From NCBI GenBank assembly GCA_031281685.1, contig JAITFA010000046.1, positions 1-17,873 of the forward strand: DNA of 17,873 nucleotides. Reading direction: 5' to 3'. Both the position numbers and the translations under genes were made by a program. The notes under the pieces are model-generated. The model did not search any database and was not told where the DNA came from. It was given only the letters and a program-made list of their open reading frames with translations. Numbering within the stretch: the stretch's first letter is position 1; every line of letters begins with the position of its first letter. Shown here piece by piece: positions 14,749-17,873 of the stretch. This DNA is from Treponema sp. (GTDB taxonomy: Bacteria; Spirochaetota; Spirochaetia; Treponematales; Breznakiellaceae).

Positions 14749-15318
14749 TTAGAAGGATGCTTTCGGGGCTTCCGGCGATGTGGCCGGATTTGTCTTCGTG
14801 TCAGGAGTCATTTCTTTAGGCTTCTGTTCCGCGTAAGGGCGCAGGGCAAGCTGAATCTCAATATGCGCTTCACCTCCAGATGTAACCGTTCCAAGAGGGA
14901 AGAAGTATATCTGCTCCCCAAACTCCAGTGGGATCGTCTGCATTGTGGTTTGATAGGTGATACCCAGATTTGGCACATCGATCCAGATTTGCCCCTGCGC
15001 AACCAGAACATTGTTTCCATCGGGTCTGAGATACGGGGTGAATTGCACTATTACCACAATATTCGTACCTACAAGTTGCAAGCCCACAGGCCGACCCGGA
15101 ATCGTAACCTTTGAATTGGCGGAATTCCATATCTCTTCCCGATCATTGTCCACTACTCGCGCCACGATATCAATCACAATAGCCTGTTCTCTGAGTGCGG
15201 GCAAGAGTTCCTCCAGTGAAAGTTCCTGCGCCGCCAAGTTAGGGGCGGCGCCAGCAACAATCAACAAAATGCCTACCTGAATGGTCGGCAAGACCGGAAA
15301 AAACCGCCATTTACTCAT
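14749..15318 (-). CDS. secreted hypothetical protein in the sigma/anti-sigma unit
   Basis: A 189-residue protein that I do not recognise. It has a signal peptide (basic start, then IQVGILLIVAGAAPNLAA, likely cut before QEL). The mature part is rich in short beta strands (AIVIDIVARVV, VGLQLVGTNIVVIVQFTPYL, AQGQIWIDVPNLGI, AHIEIQLAL) and ends in a proline/threonine-rich tail (KPKEMTPDTKTNPATSPEAP). No cysteine or lipobox is seen, so a soluble periplasmic or outer-membrane-associated protein is likely. The ATG overlaps the anti-sigma stop by four bases (ATGA), with AAGGAG 12 bases upstream, so the two are translationally coupled. Its position suggests a partner in signal sensing or a target of the sigma factor; that is inference only. 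Confidence 0.75.
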   Translation of the reverse strand: MSKWRFFPVLPTIQVGILLIVAGAAPNLAAQELSLEELLPALREQAIVIDIVARVVDNDREEIWNSANSKVTIPGRPVGLQLVGTNIVVIVQFTPYLRPDGNNVLVAQGQIWIDVPNLGITYQTTMQTIPLEFGEQIYFFPLGTVTSGGEAHIEIQLALRPYAEQKPKEMTPDTKTNPATSPEAPKASF

Positions 15319-15890
15319 TGCGTGTTTATGCTCCTTGAATAATCAGCCGCTTTGATGAGGGCTGGCTCACCGGAACTGGAAAAACTTTTGCTTTCAGGAA
15401 GTCTGATGAGCATGATGTCCGTCGTGTCCTGATTGCCCAAGTATTGCAACACATCGTTGAGGGTTGAAACTGGTACTACCGGGACGGTCATGCTCTGGGG
15501 ACTCTGGGCAACGGCCATGGTATCTGAGGTCTGTGGGGCTGTTTGCTGGATGAGCATGAAGGTTGCCGCCATGACCAGCGCCGCTGCTGCTACGGCAATA
15601 GCGGGCAGGGGAACAGAGACTCGACGCCGCCAGATTCCAGGACGCTGCTTCCACGCCACGCCTGCTGCGGGTTCCAGGCGGCTGAGTCGCTGCCATACCC
15701 GCTCCTGCGCCGCGCTGAGTGCCGTTTCCAGGGCTTCGTCATCGCCGCTACGGAGCGTCAGGCGTCTGAGCGCCGCGAGCCGCTCAACGCACTGCGGACA
15801 TGAGACAAGATGGGCTTCCATTTTCTCTTTCCATGGAGAGGGAAGTTCTCCATCGACGTACACAGACAGAATTTGATGATCAGGACACAT
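15315..15890 (-). CDS. anti-sigma factor with zinc-finger (ZAS-type) domain
   Basis: A 191-residue single-pass membrane protein. The N-terminal cytoplasmic part has the zinc-binding anti-sigma pattern: an early C2/H5 and H27-x3-C31-x2-C34 (AHLVSCPQC) inside a short helical domain of about 40 residues, which would hold the sigma factor. A membrane segment lies at about 93-114 (VPLPAIAVAAAALVMAATFMLI). The remaining about 75 residues, after QQTAPQTSD, would be periplasmic and could be the sensing or proteolysis target. The start codon shares one base with the sigma stop (TAATG), the classical arrangement for a cognate sigma/anti-sigma pair. It then overlaps the next gene by four bases. Confidence 0.87.
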   Translation of the reverse strand: MCPDHQILSVYVDGELPSPWKEKMEAHLVSCPQCVERLAALRRLTLRSGDDEALETALSAAQERVWQRLSRLEPAAGVAWKQRPGIWRRRVSVPLPAIAVAAAALVMAATFMLIQQTAPQTSDTMAVAQSPQSMTVPVVPVSTLNDVLQYLGNQDTTDIMLIRLPESKSFSSSGEPALIKAADYSRSINTQ

Positions 15891-16420
15891 TATGAACCTT
15901 CCTTTGGACTATAGTCCGCAGCCAAAAGCAACGCCAAGCGTTCTCTGGCCCTAAATACTCGAACTTTTACATTTCCCTCACTGATTCCCAAGGCGCGTCC
16001 AATTTCTTTGTAATTCAGTTCACCGTATTCTTTCAATACTAACACCATTCGCAGATTCTCCGGCAGTTTTTCTAGCGCCTTCTGGATTTCCGTTTGGGTT
16101 TCTCCCTTGATCAGGATTTGTTCCCCAGTCTCGGTTTCCCTAGTATCTTCACGAAACGCCTTCTGGTACGCTTTCCGTTCCCGTTCCTTGCGTTTCGCAT
16201 AGTTCAACGCAGTATTTTTTACCACCCGAATAAGCCAGTACTTGGCCTCTTCGGGATTGGGAAAAACCATATTTTTCTCATGCAGACGAAAAAACGCTTC
16301 CTGACTAAGATCTTCCGCAGCTTCCTCACTTCCCGCAATACGGTACGCGACCCTGAACAGGATGGGGAACACCGTTTCATACAACGTGCGGAATTCCGTC
16401 TGGGGCATTTTAACTTCCAT
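15890..16420 (-). CDS. RNA polymerase sigma factor, ECF/sigma-70 family
   Basis: A 176-residue group 4 (ECF, RpoE-like) sigma factor that redirects RNA polymerase to a stress or envelope regulon. Region 2 covers about 17-80, with the -10 recognition helix EEAAEDLSQEAFFRLHE and YWLIRVVKNTALNYAKRK. A charged linker follows, then region 4 at about 110-166 (LEKLPENLRMVLVLKEYGELNYKEIGRALGISEGNVKVRVFRARERL). The start is the ATG at 16420, or possibly the in-frame ATG at 16408, which has GGAAG just upstream; the ribosome site for 16420 is weak. It begins 27 bases after cysS. From memory, T. pallidum also has a sigma-24 gene next to cysS, which would make this an ancestral treponemal arrangement. Confidence 0.92.
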   Translation of the reverse strand: MEVKMPQTEFRTLYETVFPILFRVAYRIAGSEEAAEDLSQEAFFRLHEKNMVFPNPEEAKYWLIRVVKNTALNYAKRKERERKAYQKAFREDTRETETGEQILIKGETQTEIQKALEKLPENLRMVLVLKEYGELNYKEIGRALGISEGNVKVRVFRARERLALLLAADYSPKEGS

Positions 16421-16447
16421 ACTTCAAACAAGTTTTATTTCTAAGCG

Positions 16448-17872
16448 TTACAGGACACGCCATACGGTCTGATCTGGCTTATCTTCCAGGATAATGCCCC
16501 GCTCTTTCAAGCCCTGCCTAATTTCATCGGCTCTGGCAAAGTTTTTCGCTTTCTTTGCCGCAAGCCGTTCCGCAATAAGTCCGGTGATTTCAGCGACCAG
16601 CGCCGGATCCTCAGCCGGTTTCTCCCTCTGGACCGTTTCTTGTTCAAGCCTTAGCCCTAAAACCCTATCCATATCGAGTAGCGCGGCAAGCGCCTCCGCC
16701 GCTTCCACTTCGCTGTCCCGCACAAGCCCCCAAAGCTCGGCAAGAGCGCGAGGGGTTGAGAGATCATCTTCTAACGCCGCGTTGAAGGCGTCAAGATATA
16801 TCTTCGCTTTACCTTCAACATTTTTTGCCGGAACACCCGCCTTATCCGCCAGCGCTCTGACACGGTCGCCCAGAACCTTCCGCGCATTACGCGCCCCGTC
16901 AAGCGCCGCGTAGGAAAACTGCAACTGACTGCGATAGTGACCGCCCAGCAGGAAATAGCGGTAATCAAGCGCGTCGTAGCCCGCGTCAATCAGGGTTTGC
17001 AGGGTGATAAAACCGCCAGAAGACTTCGACATCTTCCCCCGATCCATCACCAAAAATTCGTTATGTACCCAATAGTTGACCCAAGGGTGCTTGTTAGTGG
17101 CCGCTTCGCTCTGGGCAATCTCATTGGTATGGTGAATGGCCACATGGTCAATGCCACCCGCATGTATATCAATGGTCTCACCCAGATACTTGATGCTCAT
17201 GGCTGAACACTCGATATGCCAGCCCGGATAGCCCCGTCCCCAGGGGCTGTCCCACACCAGCGCCTGATTCTCAAACTTACTCTTGGTAAACCAAAGCACA
17301 AAGTCATGGGGATTGCGTTTGTTTTCATCAACCGCGCTCCGCGCTCCGGCCTTGAGATCGTCCAGCCGCAGACGCGCAAGCTCCCCATAGGTCGTGAACT
17401 TGGTTATATCAAAGTAGAGGTTGCCACCCGCGAAGTAGGTATACCCATGCTCCTCGATCCGTTTGATAAGCGCGATCATGTCGGGGATATGATCCGTAGC
17501 CTTACAGACTATGGTGGGACGCTCAATGTTCATGCGCCCTGTATCGTTAAAGAAGGCTTTGGTGTAGAAATCAGCCACCTCAAGCACGGATTTCCCGCGC
17601 TCCTCGGCGCTCTTCACCATCTTGTCATCGCCCTCATCGTTATCGCCGGAAAGATGACCCACATCAGTGATGTTCATCACATGAGTTACCTCAAAACCTG
17701 CGCGACGGAGCGTCCGGGCGAGTATATCGTGAATCAGATATGCCCGCAGATTCCCAATATGGGCGTAGTTATATACGGTAGGTCCGCAACCATAAAAGCC
17801 AACCACTCCGGGTTTTATGGATTGGAAGAGCTGAACCTCATGGCCAAGGGTATTAAATAAAGTCAGTGGCAT
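16448..17872 (-). CDS. cysS: cysteinyl-tRNA synthetase
   Basis: A complete 474-residue class I aminoacyl-tRNA synthetase that charges tRNA-Cys in the cytoplasm. The signature HIGN is at 38-41 (YNYAHIGNLRAY), preceded by the zinc and cysteine-binding C29 in GCGPTVYNY. The other zinc-site residues lie in WHIECSAMS, GGIDHVAIHH and NEIAQSEA. KMSKS is at 280-284 (DRGKMSKSSGG). The C-terminal anticodon-binding region ends with the usual AKKAKNFARADEIR and GIILEDKPDQTVWR. The ATG at 17872 is one base from the window end, and MPLTLFNTL matches the typical family start, so the gene appears full length; its ribosome site is outside the window. It heads the minus-strand unit. Confidence 0.96.
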   Translation of the reverse strand: MPLTLFNTLGHEVQLFQSIKPGVVGFYGCGPTVYNYAHIGNLRAYLIHDILARTLRRAGFEVTHVMNITDVGHLSGDNDEGDDKMVKSAEERGKSVLEVADFYTKAFFNDTGRMNIERPTIVCKATDHIPDMIALIKRIEEHGYTYFAGGNLYFDITKFTTYGELARLRLDDLKAGARSAVDENKRNPHDFVLWFTKSKFENQALVWDSPWGRGYPGWHIECSAMSIKYLGETIDIHAGGIDHVAIHHTNEIAQSEAATNKHPWVNYWVHNEFLVMDRGKMSKSSGGFITLQTLIDAGYDALDYRYFLLGGHYRSQLQFSYAALDGARNARKVLGDRVRALADKAGVPAKNVEGKAKIYLDAFNAALEDDLSTPRALAELWGLVRDSEVEAAEALAALLDMDRVLGLRLEQETVQREKPAEDPALVAEITGLIAERLAAKKAKNFARADEIRQGLKERGIILEDKPDQTVWRVL

Positions 17873-17873
17873 A

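Overview
The window looks like part of a Treponema chromosome, probably a gut-type treponeme with mid GC (about 50% by eye). The clues are: a YesM/YesN-like sensor pair beside an LplA/LplB/LplC-type sugar ABC system without its own ATPase gene; a UMP kinase of the archaeal/spirochaete type; a spirochaete-style lipoprotein signal; and a cysS-sigma-anti-sigma neighbourhood that I recall from Treponema pallidum. I made no database search, so the genus is an inference.

Left part (1-4523). A minus-strand gene running off the left edge encodes a protein with a faint protein-kinase C-lobe resemblance. It is divergent from a 626-residue unrecognised helical protein, which is followed by a D-amino-acid aminotransferase. 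The last two genes lack Shine-Dalgarno sites and have a -10-like hexamer just upstream of the ATG, which suggests leaderless or near-leaderless mRNAs. Next comes a small secreted protein, probably an outer-membrane barrel, whose Shine-Dalgarno directly abuts a perfect 16-bp inverted repeat.

Middle part (4591-10877, plus strand). A sugar-uptake locus: sensor histidine kinase, AraC-type response regulator, periplasmic solute-binding protein and two permeases. Between the binding-protein gene and the first permease gene lies a 285-base spacer. It holds eight 24-base tandem repeats, each a mini-hairpin, then a separate long imperfect hairpin. This is the most unusual structure in the window and probably sets the ratio of binding protein to permease.

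Right part (10950-17872, minus strand). A tightly packed unit reads cysS, ECF-type sigma factor, zinc-finger anti-sigma factor, secreted protein, lipoprotein with two TIG domains and a transglutaminase-like domain, pyrH, and melA-like GH4 alpha-galactosidase, ending at a rho-independent terminator. Spacings run from a 4-base overlap to 27 bases. The transglutaminase-like domain has serine where the catalytic cysteine should be. The GH4 enzyme meets the ABC locus tail to tail, so the transporter plausibly imports alpha-galactosides, though the sequence does not prove the substrate.

No rRNA, tRNA, CRISPR array, insertion sequence or phage gene was seen. I see no complete novel defence or mobile system. 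The best candidates for something undescribed are the hairpin-repeat spacer and the sigma/anti-sigma/secreted-protein cassette.
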